A DNA stretch of 64,000 bases from Hirundichthys speculiger. Taxonomy: Eukaryota; Chordata; Actinopteri; Beloniformes; Exocoetidae. The stretch is taken from positions 558,001-622,000 of the forward strand of contig JAGFBZ010002129.1 of NCBI GenBank assembly GCA_018398805.1. The letters are read 5' to 3'. Position 1 is the stretch's first letter, and every line of letters starts with the position of its first letter. The notes below the pieces were generated by a model. The model saw nothing but the letters and a program-made list of their open reading frames with translations, had not been told where the DNA came from and made no database searches. Position numbers and translations under genes: made by a program. Shown here piece after piece: positions 46,664 to 57,594 of the stretch.

Positions 46664-46702
46664 CCATAGGTTTGATTTAATAATGTTAAATCAAACCTGT
46701 GG
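46664..46702. repeat. 17-bp inverted repeat with 5-nt loop
   Basis: CCATAGGTTTGATTTAA (46664-46680) and TTAAATCAAACCTGTGG (46686-46702) pair with one mismatch around TAATG. Confidence 0.9.
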
Positions 46703-46742
46703 CTGGAGTGGCAGTGACAGGAGTCTTAAATCCAAAACTTCA

Positions 46743-47075
46743 AGAAATCCATCCATTATCTATACCAGGTTAATCCTCTGCAGTGTCACGGGTATCTGCT
46801 GGAGCCTATCCCAGCTCTCTTTGGGTGGAAGGCAGGGATACACCCTGGACAGGTCACCAGTCCATCACAAGGGCCACATATAGACAAATTTAGAACCACT
46901 AATGGTTCTAAATTTAATGCTGTCTAATGGTTGCATGTCTTTGGACTGTGGGAGGAAGCCGGAGTACCCGGAGAAAACCCACGGAGCACGGGGAGAACAT
47001 GCAAACTCCACACAGAAAGGCCCCTGTTGAGGTTCGAACCAGGAACCTTCTAGCTTCTACCGTGCTGCCCACTTC
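46743..47075 (-). mobile_element. SINE-like fish repeat, copy 2
   Basis: Same family and orientation as 21787-22160. The minus-strand head GTGGGCAGCACGGTAGAAGC keeps the GGGCAGCACGGT start typical of complete copies, and GGTTCGAACC-like B-box text is at about 47030-47042. At 46886-46915 the sequence is replaced by a perfect 13-bp palindrome (arms AAATTTAGAACCA, loop CTAA) that is absent from the other two copies. Confidence 0.8.
46886..46915. repeat. 13-bp palindrome inside the SINE copy
   Basis: AAATTTAGAACCA at 46886-46898 and its exact complement at 46903-46915 surround CTAA. Sister copies show ordinary sequence at this place. Confidence 0.9.
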
Positions 47076-47394
47076 AAGAAATCAAATCCTGGAATTAAAT
47101 CTGCTTCTCACATCAGAGAGATGTAGGAAATACACATTGTTCAGAAAAGTTATTTACATCTATTGTTAAAAACACACACAAAAATGACTGTCAGCCTTCA
47201 GTTCTGTGTTCAAGCTGTTAGCAATGTTAGCTGTGCTGTCGGAGTCTGAGCGTTTGTCTTGCTGATCTGGAAGACCGTGGACTCACCTGGATCACAGGCA
47301 CATGGGCTCAGTGCTACCCGCGCATTTTAAAAATGTCTACCCCAGACAGGGTTGCCACCCATCCTTTAAAATACGGAATTGTCCTTTATTTTCA
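47076..47394. other. no gene seen
   Basis: No recognisable feature. Confidence 0.5.
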
Positions 47395-47500
47395 TGTCTG
47401 GAAGGTGGCAACCATAGCTGTCGGGCTCCTCTCTCGTCGAACCAGCTCCCAGTTTGGGAGGAAGAGACCTTCTCCACCTTTAACATGAGGCCTAATCTGG
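47395..47500 (+). mobile_element. small L2-type LINE fragment
   Basis: The frame reads RAPLSSNQLPVWEEETFSTF, parallel to YQTPLLLNQLPVWVQQAYTT plus STF in the copy at 45127-45405. About 35 codons remain. Confidence 0.55.
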
Positions 47501-47938
47501 AATCACACAGCAGCATCGTGGCTACACAAATATGCCGTATGCTTTAAATTAGTCCCACCTCCGTATATAATTTCTTTGGCTAGCTGTAGCGATGTAGCTG
47601 CAACTCGACTGCATATGTTGAAGCAGAAAAAGTTGAAAATTCTTAAACTTTTGACAAAAGCAACCAGAGGAAACGCTATCGACAAGTAGCACAGAGCCCA
47701 CAATTCAGTTCAGCGACAGTTGACCTCACCCCATTCAAGGTCTGGAGACTGATGCAGACGACGCTTGTAACGCATAGCCTCCGTGTGAGGGGAGCGTCAA
47801 GGCTTTCATTTTTGCTTAAAAGCTTATAGTTAGGTGATTTCCAGGTTGACCATAAGCTATAAGTGGACTTGGATTCAACTTGTTTCCTTACTGTATGAAG
47901 TACCTGAAGTGACTTTTGTTGTAAATCTGCGGTATATA

Positions 47939-48618
47939 CTGTATTCGCCCGAATGTAGGACAATATTTTATTCTAGAAATCATATTCTCAAAAATGGGGG
48001 TCGTCTTATAATCCAGGTGTAGACTTTTCTATTGTTGTTCCATATCTGCAACCGCTATATGGAGCCGCACCAAAGTAACCAGTAAGTGAATGGAGCATCA
48101 CAGTGAACGGATGCGAGCAGGATATGATGTAAAATGGAGGAACCACAAGACAGTGTTGAAACAAAGGCTCGAAAGTTTTGCTGCAGTCCAGAATTTTGTT
48201 TTTTACAGACTGAATTGTTAATGTTGTTCTTGAATGAATAACTGGACTTTGATGGTTCTGCAGTTATTGATCTACATGGTTGTTGCTGATTCACTGAGTC
48301 ATAGTCTCAGATTTTAAGAGAATACAGTTTATTAAATAGTACTATACCTTGATCTTAAATAACATGGAAACCTGACACGTACCTTGTACCTTACGTTTGG
48401 TACCATACTTCCTAAAAAAGATGAAATCAATGAAATATTTAACAATACAGCAGAATGTTATCTCTTTGTGAGTTTTTTCTATAGTAATCGTACAATAAAA
48501 AGTTGTTTTATGAATAACCTCATTGTCTTCATCATATTTTAATTTTCCCAAATGATATTTGAAAAATAGGGGTCGTCTTATAATCAGAGTCATCCTATAT
48601 TCAGTTCAATATGGTCAG
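47939..48618. mobile_element. mariner-type MITE, 680 bp
   Basis: The left end CTGTATTCGCCCGAATGTAG is followed by GGGGGTCGTCTTATAATCC. The right end has GGGGTCGTCTTATAATCAG, then CATCCTATATTCAG and TGGTCAG. TA flanks are at 47937-47938 and 48619-48620. The GGGGTCGTCTTATA phrase near both ends is a hallmark of a widespread vertebrate mariner-like family. The copies are in the same direct orientation near the ends, so the termini are only partly inverted. No transposase. Confidence 0.65.
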
Positions 48619-49166
48619 TAAAGTGCTTTGAAGTGAATATGCTACCTTCAAAATAACAACTGTAACACCTTCTCTGTTTGTAATCCTCAGTGGTCCAATG
48701 TGCTTTGGGCACTGTGAGGAATGGCAGCATTACACAGTGTTAAAAGCTTTACCATCCCAATTTCTTTTACAAAAATGACTTATATTACATTTTAGGTCTA
48801 CTCTCAGGCAGGTTTTTTTTAATTCATTATTACAGGAGCACCATTATGCCTTATTTGCAATCAAACTGTTGCCGCTATGGTCTAATGTGACATCAAGAGA
48901 GTCAGGAGAGTAAGCCAAAACGTTGAAGCACAGCCATAAAACCAAAACTAATGAACTAACTGACGATAAACACTTTTTAGTAGTCAATAAAACCTTTTGT
49001 TAATAATTATTCTTTAGAGCAGTTTTAAATTTGCTCTTGAATCTATGCCCACGTATTATGTGTAAAGCCAAAGCTGGATGCAGACGTAGACCAAACTGCC
49101 AAAATAATTGCTCCATCGCTGGTCTCAGAAGCAGATTACCCTCATGACAGTCATAGATTTTTGCAG
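48619..49166. other. no gene seen
   Basis: No recognisable feature. Confidence 0.5.
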
Positions 49167-49251
49167 TGTCAAAGCTGACAAGGAGGTGACCATCCTTTCC
49201 CTCGACACCAATCTTTTCGCGGGTGGGAACGAGCACCACGTCATCATGAGG
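49167..49251 (+). CDS. candidate 85-nt exon of an unknown gene
   Basis: After the acceptor-like GATTTTTGCAG, the only strongly coding-like frame is VKADKEVTILSLDTNLFAGG continuing NEHHVIM, with many C- and G-ending codons (ACC, ATC, CTC, GAC, AAC, GAG, CAC, GTC). A donor-like AGG|GTGACT closes it at 49251/49252. The frame stays open to 49393, so splicing is not proven. The protein is not recognised. Confidence 0.25.
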
Positions 49252-49824
49252 GTGACTTATTCACCTCGCATTCTCAAACAGTTGGCATCGTGGCCTCACA
49301 CGAATGCTGCCTGGCTCCTGCGTAAGTGGTTTGCTGAAGCTGGCAGAGTTTTTGCTAATGAAAAGTCACAGAGAGCTGCACAGAGACAGAGCTAAGGGAG
49401 AGCTGGATTTAGAACAGCAGCCAGCAAACACTGAAATACCAAGAACCATTTTATACTTTATATTCGGCATTTGTATGTGTCTTAGTTTTTTGTTAACGGA
49501 GTCGTGTCAGATGGTTTTCAGGGTAGTGAAATGCACGTGGGGTGTCACAGCTTGCTTTATCTCATTGTATGTACGTATTAGAGGTACAGCAGACACACTT
49601 CTGTATGGTACCTGGAGGGGAGAATAAGTGTAACAACTGGAAATCAGTGGTAAATTATTCATAAATGTGTGTATTATTCTTAAATAATGCATGTATGTGT
49701 GTCTGCATGCTGGAGTTGCAGGAGAAATGTGTTTGAACTACAAAATGCGTCCTGGACAAACTATCTGATGCCATACCTAAGGGTTTTCTGGTGCTTTTAA
49801 AGCCTCTTTTTCATCTCTCTGCAG
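49252..49824. other. no gene seen
   Basis: Between two exon-like sites; the frame from 49167 continues to 49393 with poorer codon use. Nothing else recognised. Confidence 0.45.
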
Positions 49825-49836
49825 GACGCCATGTCG
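49825..49836 (+). CDS. candidate 12-nt microexon
   Basis: A pyrimidine-rich acceptor, CTCTTTTTCATCTCTCTGCAG (49804-49824), is followed by GACGCCATGTCG and then the consensus donor GTAAGG. Twelve bases preserve the frame and would encode Asp-Ala-Met-Ser in phase 0. The TGC just before the AG is the position of the motif used by SRRM4 for neural microexons. The signals are good, but a pair of splice sites this close can occur by chance in 64 kb. Confidence 0.25.
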
Positions 49837-50095
49837 GTAAGGACTGACACCGTCCAATCCGTATGATCCATAAATGAGCAGCAGGCCTATAACAGGCCCA
49901 ACTCAGTTTAGCAGCCACAAGCTAGTTATTTTAGACTCACAGACACTTAGTCTTATCTCATGTTAACCTATGTTACCTAACATTCATTTTGATCAAATCT
50001 GTCCAAACATTCTCATTTCAGATTCACTACAGAACAACATCTAAAACTAGTCACTGCCGGAGCTGTAAATACAGCTAGTGGAGCTCTACTGGGAC
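49837..50095. other. no gene seen
   Basis: Short spacer before a miniature element. Confidence 0.5.
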
Positions 50096-50569
50096 CAGGG
50101 GTGGACTGGTTATCTGTGGAATCTGGAAAAGTCCAGAACGGTTTAATTCTTCTTGTCTGTAGTCTAGCTAGTCTAGGTATCAAATAATATGTTTATTCAA
50201 AGCATTAGAATTTTGGAGGTGTAAGTACAGGTTTAATGGCTGTCATTCCAAGTAATGCTAATACACAAATGTTAATCAAACATATGTGATATACCTATAG
50301 ATTTTTTTTCTGTTTAAAATACAAGCATATAAGTAACTGTAAAATAGCAGTTTAAAATACAATGTTTCTGTTCATTTTTGTTTAGGAGATACAAGTCATG
50401 TTTAGTTGTTCTTTAATATTAGTGTTCTTGAATAAATATCCTCATAAATCATTCGTATGTGTGAGTGTTATGACAATGACAATATATCACTATAGCACCC
50501 CCCGGTTATTGGTGGGCCTACTTTTGGGGGGAAAGTCCAGGGCCGTTTATTAGTCCCAGTCCATCCCTG
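50096..50569. mobile_element. hAT-type MITE, 474 bp
   Basis: The left end CAGGGGTGGACTGG and reversed right end CAGGGATGGACTGG are inverted repeats. Flanks ACTGGGAC (50088-50095) and ATTGGGAC (50570-50577) are an 8-bp target duplication with one mismatch. The CAGGGGTGG terminus is typical of hAT elements. No coding capacity. Confidence 0.88.
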
Positions 50570-50577
50570 ATTGGGAC

Positions 50578-52905
50578 CTGTCACCGCCTGGCTACTGCTT
50601 CGGTTTCGTCAAATGGAAGTGTCCTGAAATTAACCAAGCTGAAAGCCACTCAACTGGAGGACCCATTTCCTGCAATTGCTAAAAGCTAATGAGCTAGAAG
50701 CAGTCTAGCTGGCCAATGTTGGTTAGCCCTGCCAAGCAGCAAAGAGAGCTGCTTCAGGTCGCTTTACCAACCAAAACTCCGTCGCAGTGATCTTTTAGTA
50801 CAGTTAACAAAGCATACTGGGCCTCATTCATAAAATCTTCATAAATATGTAAGTAGATTTGCATATAAATCTCCTTACAAAAAACCTAATCAGGATTCAT
50901 GAACGCTGTGCAAAACTTGGATACCCCAGTTCACAGAGCTCATTAATTAAACTCATAATCTCATGGATCCAGCCAAGGAGGCATCACTGGCAACCCGTCC
51001 ATGTCTGAAAGAGACCTGAGGTTGGAGAGATCCAACCTCAGTATTAAATGTGATTATTTCTGATGCAAAGTTGGACGCTTTAACATCGGGTCCAGTGGAG
51101 AATGACTGCAGTGAAAGGAACTGCACTTTTCTTCACAAACTAGTTTTGCGTCAGACGAGCAAGCTGCATGTAGCCGCTACGCTTGAATATAGTATTTTAT
51201 AAGGATTATAAGGAACTAGCAGAAACTATCATAATCCCATTATTGAGAAATACTGTCTTTTATCTCCTCATAGTCATACCTATTTTCCCAAAATACACAT
51301 GGCTGCTGATTTAATAGTTTGTCATATGTCATGAGGTTTGCATATTAAAACAAACATATCCTGTTATTTTAAGTTTATAAATCACACTTGAAAGCAAACA
51401 ATAGTCAATTATGTTAACACAGCATGACAGCACAACGGTGATGAAAATTCTTGTGGATGCCTGGCAGCCTGGGCGCAGCCAGAGGAAGCAGAAAAATAAA
51501 AATAAACACAGAAGAAAAGCAGAGAAATTGAGAAAAAGCACATATAGCCATGGCAGAAAATTGGTAAGTGCGCAACAGTTTTGTTTACCACACAGAGGCT
51601 TTAGGAGGCTGCGTCATCTTGACGGATGGAACCTTTAATTGACTCCTCTGATGTTTGTCAGCCAGTCATCAGATGAACTGATGCACAAAAACCAGGGACT
51701 TTGTATCTCACAAACGGGCTCCATCAGACCAGATAATAACACTCACTGTTGATATCTCTGCACTCCATCATCTATTAGAGCTACAAACACTATGTCTCTT
51801 AAAGTTGCAGATGTTCTTTTTAGCCTTTTAGTGCTCTGAATGAATCAGAGTGCTTTCATTTTGTTCTGTTTCTGTTCCAGGCATTTCTGGGAATCAACCC
51901 AGCAATGATGATCATACACTGCCTGGCTGGGAAAAAAAAAAAAAGAAAAAGTCATCACCTGGAATTAAAGGAGCATTACATAGATAAAACAACTCTATAG
52001 GTCCATTATTAGATAGCAAGAAGTATAAAGGTCCACGAGGGACCAAACTGGCATAAATCACAGCGGTTTTAAGTTACAAAGGAATATGTGTTAGTAGTAA
52101 AATGGCAATTAATGTTAACACTTGGGCCAAAAAACCTATTAAAAAAAAATATATATATATCCTATTTCAACCCTCTGACAAGACTCAAATGTCAATCAAT
52201 GTAAGTGACAGTGTGGACAGGATCCCTACAGACATACTTAGGTAAATTTAACCTTGTGTTTGTCCAGGCGTCTCCTTCCATTCACTGCCACGTTCAGAGA
52301 GCTAAAACCTGAATGTGTACATGCCAACAACCGAACTACTGTCAGTAGACTCAAAATGACGAGAGCTCATGGCCTCTTCCTCCAAAGAACTGGGTCAGTA
52401 CCTGGATATTTATTACAAAGCAGAAGCAGAGGTCAGGAACTCTCTTCCTTTTGTATCTGTTGACAGTAGTCTGCATCACATAGGTGGTTGACTTGGGAAC
52501 AGGAAGGAGATGCCTTTTTATCAACTATCTGCACACTTGTAAAGTTAAAATTATTTGGTTTTTTCTTCAGGACCCTTAAAATGATCAGTTAAGTCGATGA
52601 CATTTTCCAGGCTTGTCAGGGGCTTGAAACAGCTCTTTATGTTGAAGTTAGCTCTCAACCCAAGAGCTAACATTAATAGTGATTTTGCAAAACTACTTTG
52701 ATCCACGTGGTTTTGGTCTCCAATGAAAGTATATATTACTCACCATCTAATAATGGACCCAGGGTTATTTTAGATCTGGAACGTTACTTAAACTACTGCA
52801 GTGATTAAGACCCAATTTACTTAGTTATTCATAAAATATCTGTGAAATGCTGGTTAATATATCACAGATATAAAGTATAAAAAGCACTATTTTCACCGTT
52901 TTAGG
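50578..52905. other. no gene seen
   Basis: Unremarkable DNA. 50650-50790 has phrases (CTGCTTCAGGTCGC) reminiscent of the middle of the composite repeat, too short to assign. An A8(TA)n tract lies at 52141-52160. Confidence 0.5.
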
Positions 52906-52915
52906 AGGTGGAGTT

Positions 52916-53685
52916 CAAGGTCTTCACGGGTCTACTTTCAAGGATCCGAACCCGAATGGACCTGTGAAAATTCGACCCAAAACCAACCCGACCCAAGCTA
53001 TTATTATAAGTCCGGGGCCCGAATCCGAATGGACCCGCAATATTTGGACCCGGAACCAACCCGACCCGAGTCTTTAAGTTTCCGACCACAAACCAAACCG
53101 AGTGACCCGAATAGAACCGAGACAGTACAGCCCATAGTTGCTCATGTTAAAAGTTGTCTAGCACTGAATAAAACTTGATTTTCTTACCTAAAGTTGTCTT
53201 CTTCTACCCAGTTCGGTTGCTACATAGGCTACGTGATGTAAACAACAATAAATCAACGTCGTTATTTTCTTTGTGGATACAGATGCTATTGGTAGCAACT
53301 GCTAACGCTAATAGCCTACACCAGTCAGGACGTGTCGCGAATATGTTCTCTCATCCAGCATTATCATGTTGGTGATCCGTTGTGCTTTACAGCTGCCGGG
53401 CAAACCGGTAATAACACACTACGGCAACACGATTGTTTCATCACAAACATGCCACGTTAATTAATAATCATTTAACTGCCCCAAGTCCTGACATTGGCTC
53501 TCACCGCCAATATCTTTACCTCTCTCGAGTAAACGCAGACCCAGCCTGTCAGAGAGCACCGACCGGACCCGAGACTAATTGTACCGATTTCGACCTAAAC
53601 CCAAAGTCACGTCTTTTGAATGGACCCGAGGCCCGATTCGGGTCGGGTCGGAACCTCGGGTTTTCGGGTTGTTCCGAAGACCTCT
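52916..53685. mobile_element. hAT-like element dense in ACCCGA motifs, 770 bp
   Basis: The ends CAAGGTCTTC and, reversed, AGAGGTCTTC are inverted, with AGGTGGAGTT on both sides (52906-52915 and 53686-53695), which contains an 8-bp duplication. Within about 200 bp of each end, ACCCGA, CCCGAA and their complements recur more than a dozen times, for example CCAACCCGACCC and TTCGGGTCGGGTCGG. The middle is AT-rich and non-coding. Confidence 0.75.
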
Positions 53686-53695
53686 AGGTGGAGTT

Positions 53696-55708
53696 GATCA
53701 CTTATCAGCCACAAATGAAACATGATGTGAAGCTGGGTGGAGATTAAAAAACAGGAAAGGTTGATACAGTAGTTCCACTTTGATGCAGGTCTGTGATGTC
53801 AAAGGACCTTTCAGTTTTTAACAGCTCACTGAATTAGATATTTTTAGGTTTAGGTGGATCCAAGCAAAGTGCCAGGACTGTGATATATCGTAGTGTTGGA
53901 GTTGGTGGTGTCCTCGGGATGCTCCCTAAAAAATATGATACGTCCCTTTTAAATAAATATGCCAGAAGACATAGTATCTCATAGTTGTGGAAATGATGTT
54001 ACTGCAGCAAAGCAAAGACAGCAACTAAGGAGACTGCTGAAACTACAAAAATCGGGTTAATAACTGTCCAACACATTATTAAATGCTAAAGATAAGGAGC
54101 CAAGGGATGCGTTATATTAAGAACATGTCACTGCAAAGATAGCAATGCAAGGACGCGTGTGGGTGCATCTACATCCGACTCTCTCTCCTGTCATCTGGAA
54201 GTTCTTAATACCCACATCATATACAGCATATGAAATTCCCAGTTCAATGTCAGGTTTTGTCCCACAGTGGATTCACATGACACTCACGTCTTCGGATTTC
54301 GTCTCACTCTCTTTTCTTTTTGCATTCTGTTTCAAAAGTTTTAAAATACAGAGGCCTTATTCTTGGTCAGTGGTAATTTTCCCCCCACGACTGCTGGCTG
54401 AGTCTTAATAAAGCTCAGTTGCCTTCAGGAACTCAACAAAAGCTGATGATTCAGGGTTCAGCTCTCTGAAGATTATTTTATTTCTTTTTCTTCAGGCTGC
54501 TGATTGTCATTTGCATTTCTTCAGAAATCAGGCCAGTTTCAAAAGCAGCACTGTGATGACAGTTTTGTCTGATTACACTTTTGTGGCTGTGTGGTACTTG
54601 TGGGTATTTGCGTCAGCTTTATAATGTATTTCAAAATTAAAAAAAAAAAACAGATACCCCTCTTATAAACATCTCAAGATAATCTACACAATACACCAGC
54701 TACACAATACTGAAAATACTCTCTTATGCCTAATTTATACCCAACTAGTTTTCATTAATTAACTGATTGGTTTTTAAGGGGAACTTTATCTCAGCTATGA
54801 ATAGCTCTACAAATGACAAATTCTGAAAATTACTTTTAAGTGTGCAAGGGCTCAGATTTATCAAAATGGCAAATGTGCATGAACGTTAACAGCTCAATTT
54901 ATGTCCTCCATCACAGCACTGTTACACAATTTAACATTTTTCTGTCCACTCATACAATTACATGGCATTTATTTGTATATATTTATCACAGTCGCCAGTG
55001 CTCCATGTTATCCAGACATGAGCACTGATTTTTTTTCTTCCTTTCATGTTTGCACAGACAGAATGAATAAATTATCCTTGAATTCTTGAAACTGCATGTA
55101 ATTCAAAAAGTAGCTGCCCTGGATCAGTTATCTGATAATGATTGTTATAATACTATGGAAATTGCAGCAAATCCTGTTCATGTGGTGAAGCACTGCGCTA
55201 TGTAGTCTTACTGCGGCTACGTTAGCTCAGCTCCATTATCTCCAGTCTGGATTACCGGCCTCTCGGTCACTTATCTCAGTTTACCGTCTCACAACGGTCC
55301 TGTCTCCACCTCCAACATCACTGTGGCTGACAAAACAGGCAGCTTGACCTTGAAACATGCAATATAAAATACTGTTTCCACACAGGCTTCTACCTACCTA
55401 ACTAGCACACTGCTAGCATACAGGTTGAGACACCAGCTGTTTCTCAATTCCAAGGATGCCAAGTCTGGATTTGTACTCGGATGTACATACTTGGTAAGTA
55501 TGACTCGGGGTAATGTACTTCGGAGGACGCAGTCGGTCTTCCTGCATTTGGAACAGCAGTGAAGTTGTGCACTTAATGACATCACAGCTCAGCTAGCAGG
55601 CTAACATGTGTTTAAAAACATCATGATTTCATTGAGCATTAAAAAAAAACACTGAGATTTAAACATGGACTCCTCTGGCAAAAACTGTTATTTTATATGA
55701 TGTAGTAT
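53696..55708. other. no gene seen
   Basis: No recognisable coding island or repeat family. Confidence 0.5.
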
Positions 55709-56216
55709 TTAAAGGAGCAATAAGTGGAAATCCATTATTTAAGACTGAAGGAATTAAAAAATCGCTACATGGAGAACGAGAGGTGTAATTTCATCTGGAG
55801 TATAGGATGACGTCACACACCCGCTCTCTGTGTTGATCTCCAGCCTCAAGTTTACAAGCCGGTCCGGCCGCGCGTTCATGTGCGTTCATGTGAAACTTCG
55901 CCTCCTCCCTCCTCCCCCCTCCCTCTCTATAAAACGCGACAGCCAGTGAGTAGTGACGGCGGCAGCATTTTCGAACTGAAATGGCAGACAGCGGAACAAA
56001 ACCTTCCAATGAAGATGAGCAGGAGCAGACAAAAAAAAACGGTCATTGGCAAAGAAATTGTCCGATAAAGAAAGAGATAAAACCAGATAGAATCAGAATT
56101 TTGGTGGCGAGCAGAGGCAGAGGGAGGTGTGGCTAATGGCACACTTTGTTTTGGTCTACAGGCAGTGCTCAACAGCAAACCTAGCGGTGAAATGATTTCG
56201 CTTTTTGCTCCTTTAA
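55709..56216. mobile_element. TTAA-ended inverted-repeat element, 508 bp
   Basis: The left end TTAAAGGAGCAATAAGTGGA and reversed right end TTAAAGGAGCAAAAAGCGAA are inverted. The interior includes TATAAAACGCGACAGCCAGT, a TATA-like start, and then ATGGCAGACAGCGGAACAAA, which I recall as the promoter and first exon phrase of a common fish element. The ATG at 55981 opens only a short frame here. TTAA at both tips would fit a piggyBac-type duplication but could also be part of the ends. Confidence 0.65.
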
Positions 56217-56429
56217 TAAGTTTCATGCTTTCATATTTCAGCTGTGTTATAAATAAAGCAAAAAAACAAACAAAAAAAACAACAACTTGACATTGGAGGA
56301 AACTTTCAAATAGACAATAGTTGTTTCTTAATGTCTGTTCTTGTCTGTGGACGTACAAGTAACCACAAATTCAAAGTTAGAAGAACTATATTTATGCATG
56401 AAAACATCTCAAAACTACATTCCTGTTAT

Positions 56430-56900
56430 AGTGTGGGTTGGGCAAGGTTTGTTTTCGGTGTTTTTCCCTCTGTTTCTGAGTTTTGTTAGTTTCAGGTCTC
56501 ACTCCGCTGTCTCTAGTCTACCTTGTTCCTGTTTTACTTTGAAGGTCTGTCTTCTCCTCGTGGTTTTCCGTTTTACTTCCCTCTGTGTTTACCCTGAGTG
56601 TTTGCACCTGCCTCCCGTTTATTCCTCTGTGATTTTAAGTCTTGTCAACAACTGTTCATTTGCCAGATTGTACTGTTACTCTTGTCCGCTGCCACCTGTG
56701 TGTTTCTTCGTGTTTCCCATTTCGATCCTGGCTTTGTTGGTTTCCTGTTCCTCCCGTGTTGTGGTGTCCCCTCCTTTGGATTCACCTTGTTTTTTTGTGT
56801 TTTTGGAGTTTGTCTTTTGAAAACCTGAATAAATATGTTTTTGTTTGGAACCTCGCTGCTCCTGCCATTTTTGGGTCCACTATCCACACCACCACAGACT
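56430..56900 (+). mobile_element. LTR-like or retroelement 3' segment
   Basis: A long T- and C-rich, A-poor stretch (GTTTTCGG, CCTTGTTCCTGTTTTAC, CCTCGTGGTTTTCCG) ends with AACCTGAATAAATATG, a polyadenylation-type signal, and then TTTTTGGGTCCACTATCC. This layout is usual for fish Gypsy-type LTRs. A 159-codon frame spans it but the hydrophobic, Ser/Phe/Val/Leu-rich translation merely reflects the base composition. No second LTR or TG..CA boundary was fixed. Confidence 0.4.
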
Positions 56901-57594
56901 GCACACTTCAACAACAATTCCATTACACGACAACAAAGTTATAATGTTCTCCTTTACGTCTTGCTCTTCTGCTGTCGATTCTGCTTGTTGATGTGAAATG
57001 CATTCTTGGATACTTTATTGTCTCAAGTCTCAGTCTTCACTTGATGTATCATCAATAAAATGAGTGGGGCAAGAACAACAAAGATTTTGACCAAACTTGT
57101 GTAGATATGGATTTATTTATTTATTTATTTTTATCTACCAACAGCCTAAACGTGATTTTATCAGGCTGTTATTTAACTTGATACATGAAAAGAATCAATT
57201 CAGCTGTTAGTTGATATTCAACTCATGACAGGACGTTTCAGTTTTAGATTTAAAAAAAAAGATGTCTGAAAAAATGTTGCAACTGTTTGGAAAGTCAATG
57301 AAAACACAATTATTGATGCTATCTATGCTGGAACAATTTTGGACTGAAAAATTGAAATGTTCTGAAAATTGTTATTACGCATCTTTTCCCCTCCCATACA
57401 TCATCTCATAGATGTTTCAGGAAGTATTTTATAGTATTCTTAAAATACAAAAAAAAGAAGCTTTTTTGACTCTTCTGTATGAGCCCCCTCCTCATACAGA
57501 AATTACAAAATACCATTTTTGATTTACAGTCAGTGGTTTGAATGCATATATCAAAAATACTCCTGGTATATTAAGGCCACATTCAGCATTTCAA
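56901..57594. other. no gene; one short palindrome
   Basis: AT-rich. A (TTTA)n tract is at 57111-57131 and an 11-bp palindrome (TTCTGTATGAG, loop of 7) at 57473-57501. Confidence 0.55.

Noticed and set aside
56341..56820. 159-codon plus-strand frame, the longest in the window
   Set aside because: Its residues (Phe, Leu, Ser, Val, Cys) follow from T/C-rich composition of an LTR-like segment; no domain, and the sequence ends at a polyadenylation-type signal rather than behaving like a gene.
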